Assembly (NCBI GenBank): GCA_002686685.1 | Contig: NYYG01000022.1 | Coordinates: forward strand, 29,370 to 35,562 | DNA: 6,193 nt | Direction of reading: 5' to 3' | DNA from: SAR116 cluster bacterium | GTDB lineage: Bacteria; Pseudomonadota; Alphaproteobacteria; Puniceispirillales; Puniceispirillaceae | In this document: piece after piece, positions 1-6,193 of the stretch | How positions within the stretch are numbered: the stretch's first letter is position 1 | How the letters are laid out: every line of letters starts with the position of its first letter | The notes under the pieces: generated by a model | What the model was told of the DNA's origin: nothing | Seen by the model: only the letters and a program-made list of their open reading frames with translations | The model's database searches: none | Position numbers and translations under genes: made by a program

Positions 1-24
1 CTATGTGCATCAGAGGATAAAATA

Positions 25-1137
25 ATGGCGTCTAACCGCAAGATCATGGTGCTGCCCGGCGACGGCATCGGCACTGAAATCATGAAGGCAAATATGCGTA
101 TCATCGACTGGCTGGCGAAATACCGGTCGATTGATTTTGATATGCAGGAAGGTCTTGTCGGCGGTGCGGCGTATGACGCGCATGGCAGCCCGCTCAGTGA
201 CGAGACTCTGGCGGACTCGATTGCCTCAGACGCGGTGCTTTTCGGGGCTGTCGGCGGCCCGCAATATGATGATCTGGCATTCGAACTGAAGCCCGAGCGT
301 GGCTTGCTGGCATTGCGCAAGGAAATGGATCTGTTTGCCAATCTGCGTCCGGCCATTGTCTTTCCCGCGCTCGTCGAGGCATCGACGCTCAAGCCCGAGA
401 TTGTGTCAGGCCTTGATATCATGATCCTGCGCGAGCTGTGTGGCGGGTCCTATTTTGCCGAACCGCGCGGCATCGACGATCAGGCAGATGGTACGCGCAA
501 GGGCTATGACACCAATGCCTATTCGACGCCGGAAATTGAGCGGATTGGCCGCGTCGGCATGGATCTGGCGCGCAAGCGCGGCGGCAAGTTGACCTCGGTG
601 GAAAAGTCCAATGTGATGCATTCCGGCATCCTCTGGCGCGAGGTAATGGTCGCACTCCACGCGGCCGAGGGCGACGGGGTCGAACTGTCCCACATGTATG
701 CCGATAACTGCGCCATGCAGCTGGTCCGCAATCCAAAGCAGTTTGATGTGATTGTCACGGACAATCTTTTCGGTGATCTGCTGTCAGACTGTGCCGCAAT
801 GCTTACGGGATCACTTGGCATGTTGCCATCAGCATCGCTTGGTGCGCCGGACCCGGAAACCGGCCTGCCGAAAGCCATGTATGAACCTGTACACGGGTCT
901 GCCCCGGATATTGCCGGTCAGGGCATCGCCAATCCGCTTGCCCAGTTCCTGAGCTTTGCCATGATGCTGCGCTACAGCTTTGACCAGGGCGCAGAGGCTG
1001 ATCTGGTAGAATCGGCGGTCGCTGCGGCGCTCAAGGATACGCGTACCGGTGATATCATGACCCCCGGCTGCACCCAGACGGGCACTGACGGGATGACCGA
1101 TGCTGTGCTGAACGCCATGGATAATTTGGCGCGCTAG
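25..1137 (+). CDS. leuB: 3-isopropylmalate dehydrogenase
   Basis: LeuB catalyses the NAD-dependent oxidative decarboxylation of 3-isopropylmalate, the third step of leucine-specific biosynthesis in the cytoplasm. The 370-residue product has the usual length and covers the whole family fold. Visible motifs are the N-terminal LPGDGIG (10-16), the substrate arginines R98 and R108 (FANLRP) and R136 (REL), Y143, K194 (VEKSNVM), the metal-binding aspartates D227 (ADNCAM), D251 and D255 (LFGDLLSD), and the NAD-binding [12 protein letters not shown] near 287-298. The ATG start has an AGAGGA ribosome-binding site at 12-17, 7 nt upstream. The gene probably forms a unit with asd, 66 bp downstream. In many alphaproteobacteria leuC and leuD lie upstream, but only 24 bp is visible here. 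One oddity is [12 protein letters not shown] (136-147), where the family usually has RELTGG-YFGEP. Tartrate or isocitrate dehydrogenase relatives are unlikely given the LeuB-type '[12 protein letters not shown]'. Confidence 0.97.
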   Translation: MASNRKIMVLPGDGIGTEIMKANMRIIDWLAKYRSIDFDMQEGLVGGAAYDAHGSPLSDETLADSIASDAVLFGAVGGPQYDDLAFELKPERGLLALRKEMDLFANLRPAIVFPALVEASTLKPEIVSGLDIMILRELCGGSYFAEPRGIDDQADGTRKGYDTNAYSTPEIERIGRVGMDLARKRGGKLTSVEKSNVMHSGILWREVMVALHAAEGDGVELSHMYADNCAMQLVRNPKQFDVIVTDNLFGDLLSDCAAMLTGSLGMLPSASLGAPDPETGLPKAMYEPVHGSAPDIAGQGIANPLAQFLSFAMMLRYSFDQGAEADLVESAVAAALKDTRTGDIMTPGCTQTGTDGMTDAVLNAMDNLAR

Positions 1138-1203
1138 ACATAAAGCCATCACCCGCTACCGCACCTATGACGGCGGCGGGCCTGCTGAGAAAATGAGGAA
1201 GAA

Positions 1204-2238
1204 ATGGGATATCGAGTTGCCGTCGTTGGCGCCACTGGTGCCGTAGGTCGCGAGATGCTGCAAACGCTGGCTGAACGGAATTTTCCGGCAGACAAGATTT
1301 ACGCGTTGGCGTCATCGCGTTCGGCAGGCCGTGAGGTGTCTTACGGCGAGGATGAGGTGCTGACCATCGGCGCGCTGGACAAGTTTGATTTTGCCGATGC
1401 GGATATCGCGCTTTTTTCTGCCGGTGGCGAGACCGCCAAGGCGGTTGCGCCAAAGGCGGGCGAGGCCGGGTGTATCGTCATCGACAATTCGTCGGCTTTC
1501 CGCATGGATGACGATGTGCCGCTGATCGTGCCGGAGGTGAATGCTGACACGGTGGACAGCGCGTTGCGGGCAAATAACGGACGCAATATCATTGCGAACC
1601 CGAACTGCTCGACAGCACAGCTTGTCGTGGCTTTGAAGCCGTTGCATGACGCATTTACAATCCGGCGTGTCGTGGTGTCGACCTATCAGGCCACATCGGG
1701 TGCCGGCAAGGCTGGTATGGATGAATTGTTCAATCAGACACGCGGCATTTATGTGAATGATCCGGTACAACCCGAGCATTTCACCAAGCAGATTGCGTTT
1801 AACGCCATTCCGCATATCGATGTCTTCCTTGATGATGGTTTCACCAAGGAAGAATGGAAGATGACGGCGGAGACGAAGAAAATTCTCGACCCGGCCATCG
1901 AACTTGTGGCGCATTGCGTGCGCATCCCCGTCTTCATTGGTCACAGTGAGGCGGTCTTCATCGAAACTGAAAAGCCGATGACCGAGGATGATGTGCGCCA
2001 GCGCCTGCGTGATGCCGACGGCGTGACAGTGATTGATCACCGTGCGAATGAAGGCTATGTGACGCCGCAGGAATCCGCCGGTGAGGATGCCGTGTTTATC
2101 AGCCGCATCCGCAAGGACCCGACGGTCAGCAACGGCATGGTGTTCTGGTGTGTATCTGACAATCTGCGCAAGGGCGCTGCCCTGAATTCGGTGCAGATTG
2201 CCGAGCTGGTCGCGGAACGCGGCCTGTCCGGACGCTAG
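1204..2238 (+). CDS. asd: aspartate-semialdehyde dehydrogenase
   Basis: Asd reduces L-aspartyl-4-phosphate to aspartate semialdehyde with NADPH. This is the branch point to lysine, diaminopimelate, threonine, methionine and isoleucine. The 344-residue protein shows the N-terminal dinucleotide motif GATGAVGREM (9-18), the 'SSRSAGREV' segment (37-45) that contacts the cofactor phosphate, the catalytic cysteine C135 in NPNCSTAQL, the STYQATSGAGKAG loop (159-171), and the substrate arginine and catalytic histidine R240 and H247 in CVRIPVFIGHSEA. All key residues are intact. The ATG is preceded by GAGGAA at 1195-1200, a strong ribosome-binding site that supports this start. I see no terminator between leuB and asd, so cotranscription is likely. 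The stop codon TAG overlaps the stop of the convergent kinase gene. Confidence 0.97.
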   Translation: MGYRVAVVGATGAVGREMLQTLAERNFPADKIYALASSRSAGREVSYGEDEVLTIGALDKFDFADADIALFSAGGETAKAVAPKAGEAGCIVIDNSSAFRMDDDVPLIVPEVNADTVDSALRANNGRNIIANPNCSTAQLVVALKPLHDAFTIRRVVVSTYQATSGAGKAGMDELFNQTRGIYVNDPVQPEHFTKQIAFNAIPHIDVFLDDGFTKEEWKMTAETKKILDPAIELVAHCVRIPVFIGHSEAVFIETEKPMTEDDVRQRLRDADGVTVIDHRANEGYVTPQESAGEDAVFISRIRKDPTVSNGMVFWCVSDNLRKGAALNSVQIAELVAERGLSGR

Positions 2239-3065
2239 GCTTCCATCCCGACCGGGCGCAGCATCTCCATATTCTCCAGCAGGGCAAGGTCACGCGGAGA
2301 CGCGCTGGCACCAAGGATGGCCTGTACAGCGGTGCTGGCATGCCGGAAGGATTCGGCGAGCGAGCAGCCCGTGGCAAGCATGCCGCTGAATAATGCCGTC
2401 AACAAATCGCCGCCACCAGCGACATTCTGTGTCTTATCGGATGCCTGATGCCAGTCCTGTGTGCCGTCACGGCATACCAGCAGGTCGCCGACAATGCTGT
2501 GATTGTCATCGCTGATGCCGGTGGCGATCACCGCCGTAAGCGTGTGCTGTGCAAGCAATGTTTCGGCAGCGGCCACAGCATCTTCGCGGGTGCGCACATC
2601 CGTAGCTGTGAGATGGCCAAGTTCGAACTGGTTCGGTGTCACGATGTCGGCAAGAGGGAGCAGCCTTTCACGCATGCCGTCGGCCAGCTCTGGTGTGATA
2701 TATAAGCGTCCCAAATCGCCCATCACGGGGTCGAGTATGTAGTGCCCCCTGCCGCTCATCCCGTCCCGCCAGGCAGTCACAAGCTCTGCAATGGGGGCAA
2801 TCTGGCCTGAGCTGCCGAGATAGCCGGACATCACCGAGGCGATATCATCAACGCCATGCAGCTTCAGCAATCCCTGCAGATGCCCGGAAAACAGCAGGTC
2901 ATCAGGTGGCCCTCCGGCCCGGTCGCCATAGCCCGGATGCGCGGCAAGGCTGATTGTGTTTACAAGCATCGGATGGTGACCCAGTGCCAGCAAGACCGGG
3001 CCGGCAACAGCATTGCCCACAAAACCGGCCGTGACCGATGACTGGATGGAGAGAATTTTCTTCAT
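2235..3065 (-). CDS. pdxY: pyridoxal kinase-like protein (PdxY/PdxK family, ribokinase fold)
   Basis: The predicted role is ATP-dependent phosphorylation of pyridoxal to pyridoxal 5'-phosphate in the salvage pathway. The 276-residue product is close to the family length. It shows an N-terminal ILSIQS (4-9) with VGN (16-18), the HPGYG element (43-47), SGYLGS (80-85), DPVMGDLGRLY (112-122), LPLADIVTPNQFEL (136-149), and the C-terminal anion-hole and catalytic motif GGGD (217-220) with D220 as the presumed base. The start ATG is fixed by the conserved ILSIQS just after it. No Shine-Dalgarno sequence lies just upstream. Substitutions stand out in the N-terminal substrate loop: the usual 'S-H-V-x-Y-G-H-V-G-N' reads SSVTAGFVGN (9-18), losing the tyrosine and the second histidine. 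Family membership is secure. The exact substrate is less so, and hydroxymethylpyrimidine or another vitamin-B6-like alcohol is possible. The gene is transcribed convergently to asd and divergently from sdhC. Confidence 0.82.
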   Translation of the reverse strand: MKKILSIQSSVTAGFVGNAVAGPVLLALGHHPMLVNTISLAAHPGYGDRAGGPPDDLLFSGHLQGLLKLHGVDDIASVMSGYLGSSGQIAPIAELVTAWRDGMSGRGHYILDPVMGDLGRLYITPELADGMRERLLPLADIVTPNQFELGHLTATDVRTREDAVAAAETLLAQHTLTAVIATGISDDNHSIVGDLLVCRDGTQDWHQASDKTQNVAGGGDLLTALFSGMLATGCSLAESFRHASTAVQAILGASASPRDLALLENMEMLRPVGMEA

Positions 3066-3079
3066 GGGACAGAGTTGTC

Positions 3080-3108
3080 GCTATATTCCCCCTGCGAGGC
3101 AATGGAAA
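3080..3108 (-). promoter_or_regulatory. candidate promoter of pdxY
   Basis: Read on the minus strand, TTTCCA (3108-3103) and TATAGC (3085-3080) are separated by 17 bp, each matching 4 of 6 positions of the sigma-70 consensus. Initiation about 7 nt downstream would fall near 3073, only about 8 nt before the ATG at 3065. That agrees with the lack of a Shine-Dalgarno sequence there. The -35 hexamer lies in the first copy of the direct repeat. This is a prediction from the sequence alone, and the boxes are weak. Confidence 0.35.
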
Positions 3109-3147
3109 ACTGCGAGGCAATGGAATAAATACTGTGAGGCAATGGAA
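3092..3147. repeat. three direct copies of a 16-bp repeat, CTGYGAGGCAATGGAA
   Basis: Copies start at 3092, 3110 and 3132, so the periods are 18 and 22 bp. The first two are identical over 16 bp. The third differs only by C to T at its fourth base. Linkers are A/T-rich. In the first two copies the core TGCGAGGCA has small inverted arms (TGC/GCA), which could be a protein half-site arrangement. The spacing is close to two helical turns, so bound proteins would sit on roughly one face of the DNA. I found no further copy with the AATGGAA tail elsewhere in the window. A degenerate similarity, GTGAGGCTTGG, occurs at 3180-3190. The function is unknown. The repeats could be operators or a slippage-made tandem duplication. 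Confidence 0.9.
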
Positions 3148-3197
3148 ATCATGATTGTGGGCGCATATGCTGCGACAACGTGAGGCTTGGTTTCACA

Positions 3198-3227
3198 TTG
3201 ACTAATCTCGGCTCCGGCCCGTAAATT
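3198..3227 (+). promoter_or_regulatory. candidate sigma-70 promoter of the sdhCDAB operon
   Basis: TTGACT (3198-3203) is a 5-of-6 match to the -35 consensus. It is followed after 18 bp by TAAATT (3222-3227), a 4-of-6 match to the -10. Alphaproteobacterial vegetative promoters commonly keep TTGAC at -35 with a looser -10, so this is the best candidate in the gap. Initiation would be near 3234, giving a leader of about 34 nt that includes the ribosome-binding site. The three direct repeats lie upstream of it, from about 50 to 105 bp before the -35 box, where an activator could act. Confidence 0.45.
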
Positions 3228-3267
3228 TGCGGCTGGTGCTAATATTGAAACACAAGAAAGGGTCGTG

Positions 3268-3645
3268 ATGGCAAGGACGCGTCCGTTGTCACCGCATCTT
3301 CAGGTTTATCGTCCGCAAATGACATCAGTGATGTCGATCCTGCATCGGGCGGCTGGGGTTGTTCTGACCACCGGCACACTCATCATGGCGGCATGGCTTG
3401 TGTCTCTGGCGCTTGGCGAGGAAGCTTATGATGTTGTTGTCATGGTGATCGGTCATCCGTTGGGGCAATTTGTCCTATTCGGATATTCGGTGGCGCTCAT
3501 CTACCATGCCTTGAACGGTGTGCGGCATCTGGGATGGGATTTGGGTTTTGGCCTTACCATTCCGCAGGTCTACAAAAACGGCCAGATTGTGCTGTTTCTG
3601 ACGGTTGTGCTGACCATGGGCCTCTGGTCCGCTGTCTGGATGTAA
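3268..3645 (+). CDS. sdhC: succinate dehydrogenase cytochrome b556 subunit
   Basis: SdhC is one of two membrane anchors of complex II (succinate:quinone oxidoreductase). It holds heme b and forms the quinone site with SdhD and SdhB. Counted from the ATG at 3268, the 125-residue protein has the family opening RPLSPHLQVYRP (5-16), SILHR (23-27; S23 and R27 align with quinone-site S27 and R31 of E. coli), and YHALNGVRHLGWDLG (79-93), where H80 aligns with heme ligand H84 of E. coli. Three hydrophobic helices fall near 28-49, 56-80 and 105-124. A GTG at 3265 is also in frame. The ATG is preferred because AAAGG at 3257-3261 is 6 nt from it. This is the first gene of the operon, with 13 bp before sdhD. 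Confidence 0.94.
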   Translation: MARTRPLSPHLQVYRPQMTSVMSILHRAAGVVLTTGTLIMAAWLVSLALGEEAYDVVVMVIGHPLGQFVLFGYSVALIYHALNGVRHLGWDLGFGLTIPQVYKNGQIVLFLTVVLTMGLWSAVWM

Positions 3646-3658
3646 GGGCGAACTGATT

Positions 3659-4024
3659 ATGGTCGAATATCCAGCCGGCATAACACACCGAAAGCGTATT
3701 TCTGGCTTGCGCCACTGGCGGTGGCAGCGTTACAGCGCAGTCGCCGTTTTATTGTTGATGATCTATCTTGTCATCGCCCTTGCCACCATTGGCGGCATGA
3801 CACATGCCGAGGCGCTGGCCTTTGTCGGTCAGCCTTTCAATACGCTGGCCATCGGGGCGCTTGTGCTGGTGGGTTTGTTCCATGGCACAATGGGGCTCGA
3901 GGTCGTTATCGAGGACTATATTCCGGCCAAAAGCGGCCGGCACGCCGTTTTGATGCTGGCCCGCTGTATCATGGCTGCAATCGCAGTCACCAGCCTGTGG
4001 GCCATGGCAAGCATACTGGTTTGA
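3659..4024 (+). CDS. sdhD: succinate dehydrogenase hydrophobic membrane anchor subunit
   Basis: SdhD is the second membrane anchor of complex II and shares the heme b and quinone site with SdhC. The 121-residue protein has a basic N-terminus and then HWRWQRYSAVAV (19-30), similar to the HWxxQRxTA entry motif of alphaproteobacterial SdhD. It has three hydrophobic helices near 26-45, 60-80 and 97-119. FHGTMGLEVVIEDYI (74-88) is the signature: H75 aligns with heme ligand H71 of E. coli, and D86-Y87 align with the conserved D82-Y83 at the quinone pocket. The ATG at 3659 follows AAGGG (3644-3648), which overlaps the sdhC stop codon, so translation is probably coupled. The distance to sdhA is 47 bp. 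Confidence 0.93.
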   Translation: MVEYPAGITHRKRISGLRHWRWQRYSAVAVLLLMIYLVIALATIGGMTHAEALAFVGQPFNTLAIGALVLVGLFHGTMGLEVVIEDYIPAKSGRHAVLMLARCIMAAIAVTSLWAMASILV

Positions 4025-4071
4025 TTGATTATGCGGCTTTACCGCCGCGCCTGTTATTGTGAGGACAAGGC

Positions 4072-5862
4072 ATGACAGCCTACGAAATTACAGATCACCA
4101 TTACGATGTCGTTGTAGTCGGGGCCGGCGGTGCGGGACTGCGTGCCACACTCGGCATGGCAGCAGGCGGGCTGAAGACAGCCTGTATCACCAAGGTGTTT
4201 CCAACGCGCTCTCACACCGTGGCGGCGCAGGGGGGCATCGGTGCGGCGCTCAATAATATGGGCGAGGGTGATAACTGGCAGTATCACATGTATGACACAG
4301 TAAAGGGGTCCGACTGGCTGGGCGATCAGGACGCCATTGAATATATGTGCCGTAATGCCATCCCGTCCGTGATTGAACTCGAAAATTACGGCGTGCCCTT
4401 CTCGCGGACCGAGGAAGGCAAGATCTACCAGCGCCCGTTTGGTGGCCATACGCTGGATTATGGCAAGTCGATGGCCCGTCGTGCATGTGCGGCGGCGGAC
4501 CGGACCGGACATGCCATTCTGCACACGCTATATCAGCAATGTCTGAAATATCAGGCGCATTTCCACATCGAATATTTCGCCCTTGATCTGCTGATGACGG
4601 ATGAGGGTGAATGTGCGGGCATCATCGCGCTCTGCATGGAAGATGGCACGCTGCACCGTTTCTGGGGGCAGCAGACTGTGCTGGCCACCGGTGGCTATGG
4701 CCGTGTCTATTTCTCCTGCACCTCGGCGCATACCTGCACCGGTGATGGCAACGCCATGGCGTTGCGTGCTGGCCTGCCATTGCAGGATATGGAATTCGTG
4801 CAGTTTCACCCGACGGGTGTGTATGGTGCCGGTGTCCTGATTACCGAAGGTGCGCGCGGTGAGGGTGGATATCTGACCAATTCCGAAGGGGAACGGTTCA
4901 TGGACCGTTTTGCACCCACCGCCAAGGATCTGGCGAGCCGGGATGTGGTCAGCCGTGCGATGACCATCGAAATCAACGAGGGGCGCGGCGTTGGTCCAAA
5001 CAAGGATCACATCATGCTGCATCTTGAACATATCGACGCTGATACATTGCATCAGCGGCTTCCGGGGATTACCGAGACCGCAAAGATTTTCTGCGGGGTT
5101 GATGTGACACGCGAGCCGATCCCGGTATTGCCGACGGTGCATTACAACATGGGCGGTATCCCGACAAACTATCATGGGGAAGTCATCTCGGCGGCGAATG
5201 GTGATGAGAACGCCACCGTACCCGGTCTGATGGCGATTGGTGAGGCAGCCTGCGTTTCGGTACATGGTGCCAACCGCCTTGGAACGAATTCCCTGCTGGA
5301 TATCGTGGTGTTTGGGCGCGCGGCAGCGCATCGCGCGGTTGAAACTGTGACAGCTGGCGGTACGCCACGAACCGCACCGCAGGCGGCTACCGACAAGGCT
5401 CTGGACAGGTTTGACCGCATGCGGCATGCCGATGGCGAGGTGTCAGCAGCGCAGGTCCGACTTGAGATGCAGCAGGCCATGCAGCGTCATGCGGCGGTAT
5501 TCCGCTCATCCGACAGTCTGACTGAAGGCGTCGCCAGCATGGACAAGGTTGCTTCGAAAATGGGCCATATCGGCGTCAGGGACAAATCACTGATCTGGAA
5601 CACGGATCTTGTCGAGGCGATGGAGCTTGAAAATTTGATGGGCCAGGCGCTTGTCACGATCCGGTCGGCCGACCAGCGCGAGGAATCTCGCGGTGCCCAT
5701 GCGCATGAGGACTGGCCAGAACGTGATGATGAGAACTGGATGAAACATACGGTGATGTGGCTGGATGAAAATAACAAATCCACCCTTGGCTATCGCAGTG
5801 TGGTGATGAACACATTGAGCAATGATGTGGCGCCAATTCCGCCGGCGCCGCGGGTCTATTAG
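4072..5862 (+). CDS. sdhA: succinate dehydrogenase flavoprotein subunit
   Basis: SdhA oxidises succinate to fumarate on the cytoplasmic face of the inner membrane and passes electrons through covalent FAD to SdhB. The 596-residue protein is full length for the family. It shows the FAD-binding [11 protein letters not shown] (15-25), [15 protein letters not shown] (46-60) with H48 as the covalent flavin attachment residue, the active-site FHPTG (H246), [10 protein letters not shown] (257-266, E259), [12 protein letters not shown] with the catalytic arginine R290, [14 protein letters not shown] (H357), [13 protein letters not shown] (398-410, R402), and the conserved C-terminal end (IPPAPRVY). 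All residues needed for catalysis are present. The ATG at 4072 follows GAGGA (4061-4065) at 6 nt. A short GCGGC/GCCGC hairpin lies in the gap before it. Fumarate reductase FrdA is less likely, since the anchor genes are of SDH type. Confidence 0.98.
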   Translation: MTAYEITDHHYDVVVVGAGGAGLRATLGMAAGGLKTACITKVFPTRSHTVAAQGGIGAALNNMGEGDNWQYHMYDTVKGSDWLGDQDAIEYMCRNAIPSVIELENYGVPFSRTEEGKIYQRPFGGHTLDYGKSMARRACAAADRTGHAILHTLYQQCLKYQAHFHIEYFALDLLMTDEGECAGIIALCMEDGTLHRFWGQQTVLATGGYGRVYFSCTSAHTCTGDGNAMALRAGLPLQDMEFVQFHPTGVYGAGVLITEGARGEGGYLTNSEGERFMDRFAPTAKDLASRDVVSRAMTIEINEGRGVGPNKDHIMLHLEHIDADTLHQRLPGITETAKIFCGVDVTREPIPVLPTVHYNMGGIPTNYHGEVISAANGDENATVPGLMAIGEAACVSVHGANRLGTNSLLDIVVFGRAAAHRAVETVTAGGTPRTAPQAATDKALDRFDRMRHADGEVSAAQVRLEMQQAMQRHAAVFRSSDSLTEGVASMDKVASKMGHIGVRDKSLIWNTDLVEAMELENLMGQALVTIRSADQREESRGAHAHEDWPERDDENWMKHTVMWLDENNKSTLGYRSVVMNTLSNDVAPIPPAPRVY

Positions 5863-5893
5863 GGCGGTTTGCCCGGAAAGGTGCCACAGACTC

Positions 5894-6193
5894 ATGGCTG
5901 AATTTACGCTGCCTGCAAATTCAAAAATCACAGAAGGCGATCGCTATCAGGCGCCCGAAGCAGCGTCCAATGTTCGTGTGTTCCAGATTTATCGCTGGTC
6001 ACCCGATGATGACGCCAATCCGCGGATCGACAGTTTCGAGGTTGATCTTGATGATTGTGGTCCGATGGTTCTGGATGCGCTGATCAAGATCAAGAGCGAA
6101 CAGGACAGCACGCTGACCTTCCGCAGATCCTGTCGCGAGGGTATTTGCGGATCCTGCTCGATGAATATCGATGGCACCAACACATTGGCCTGT
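5894..6193 (+). CDS. sdhB: succinate dehydrogenase iron-sulfur subunit (3' end beyond window)
   Basis: SdhB carries electrons from FAD to quinone through [2Fe-2S], [4Fe-4S] and [3Fe-4S] clusters. Only the first 100 codons are in the window and the frame is open at the right edge. The visible part is the N-terminal ferredoxin-like domain. It begins [12 protein letters not shown], followed by VFQIYRW (29-35) and [17 protein letters not shown] (51-67). The [2Fe-2S] motif has cysteines C80, C85 and C88 in [10 protein letters not shown], with C100 as the last residue before the edge. This closely resembles alphaproteobacterial and mitochondrial SdhB. The clusters of the C-terminal domain lie outside and cannot be checked. 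The start ATG is 31 bp after the sdhA stop. The nearest purine-rich site is GGAAAGG at 5875-5881, 12 nt away, a slightly long spacing. Confidence 0.95.
   Translation, partial: MAEFTLPANSKITEGDRYQAPEAASNVRVFQIYRWSPDDDANPRIDSFEVDLDDCGPMVLDALIKIKSEQDSTLTFRRSCREGICGSCSMNIDGTNTLAC

Larger units (their letters stand above)
3066..3267. promoter_or_regulatory. divergent intergenic region between pdxY and sdhC
   Basis: This 202-bp gap separates two divergently oriented genes and should hold both promoters. It contains a TTGACT/TAAATT promoter candidate for the sdh operon, a weaker candidate for the kinase gene, three 16-bp direct repeats at 3092-3147, an 8-bp palindrome GCATATGC at 3163-3170, and two copies of GCGACAAC in opposite orientation (3074-3081 on minus, 3172-3179 on plus). 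I see no reading frame resembling a known protein and no intrinsic terminator in it. Confidence 0.85.

Noticed and set aside
1..24. Possible end of an upstream gene such as leuD before leuB.
   Set aside because: Only 24 bases are visible, including the leuB ribosome-binding site. No coding end can be assigned with any support.
1152..1180. Imperfect GC-rich hairpin between leuB and asd (CCCG...CCGC pairing with GCGG-CGGG).
   Set aside because: The stem is bulged and no T-run follows, so it does not look like an intrinsic terminator. The two genes are probably cotranscribed.
1312..2040. A 242-codon open frame on the minus strand opposite asd.
   Set aside because: It lies opposite an intact asd with all catalytic residues, and the product has no family resemblance, so it is a shadow frame.
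3082..3087. TATATT on the plus strand as a second upstream sdh promoter.
   Set aside because: It matches the -10 consensus well, but the best -35 at suitable spacing (TCTTCA) is poor. The same bases also serve the better-supported minus-strand candidate.
3092..3147. The direct repeats as a small CRISPR array.
   Set aside because: The repeats are 16 bp with linkers of 2 and 6 bp. There are no spacers of CRISPR length and no cas genes nearby.
4033..4048. GCGGC-TTTACC-GCCGC hairpin between sdhD and sdhA.
   Set aside because: The stem is only 5 bp and no T-run follows. It could modestly affect stoichiometry or mRNA stability, but such a stem is easily found by chance.
4528..5427. A 299-codon open frame on the minus strand opposite sdhA.
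   Set aside because: It lies wholly inside a certain sdhA gene. Its translation shows no recognisable domain and is rich in the His, Arg and Cys typical of antisense shadows of GC-rich genes.

Overview
The window is a stretch of housekeeping metabolism from a bacterium, most likely an alphaproteobacterium. The evidence is the sdhC-sdhD-sdhA-sdhB gene order, the close match of the SdhB N-terminus and the SdhA and SdhC motifs to the mitochondrial-like alphaproteobacterial enzymes, and leuB placed directly before asd. I cannot assign a genus from the sequence alone. Base composition looks moderately GC-rich and even throughout, and I see no insertion sequence, integrase, tRNA, rRNA or CRISPR array.

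Layout: (1) positions 25-2238, plus strand, carry leuB (leucine biosynthesis) and asd (aspartate-family amino acids), 66 bp apart and probably cotranscribed. (2) Positions 2235-3065, minus strand, carry a ribokinase-fold pyridoxal kinase (PdxY-like). It converges on asd, and the two stop codons share one CTAG tetranucleotide. (3) Positions 3066-3267 are a 202-bp divergent intergenic region with candidate promoters for both flanking genes and three copies of a 16-bp direct repeat. (4) From 3268 to the right edge, plus strand, lies the succinate dehydrogenase (complex II) operon: sdhC, sdhD, sdhA and the first 100 codons of sdhB.

The four sdh genes encode one inner-membrane complex. SdhC and SdhD are the heme b and quinone anchor, SdhA is the flavoprotein that oxidises succinate, and SdhB is the iron-sulfur relay. 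LeuB and Asd feed separate amino-acid pathways. The kinase would salvage pyridoxal to PLP, with no obvious pathway link to its neighbours.

I found no new multi-gene system. The part that ordinary annotation does not explain is the sdhC/pdxY intergenic region: three near-identical repeats, one overlapping the kinase's predicted -35 box, each containing a GAGG-CA-ATG-GAA string, and a kinase gene with no visible Shine-Dalgarno sequence and a predicted leader of only about 8 nt. Secondary points are unusual residues in the kinase's substrate loop and in one LeuB motif.
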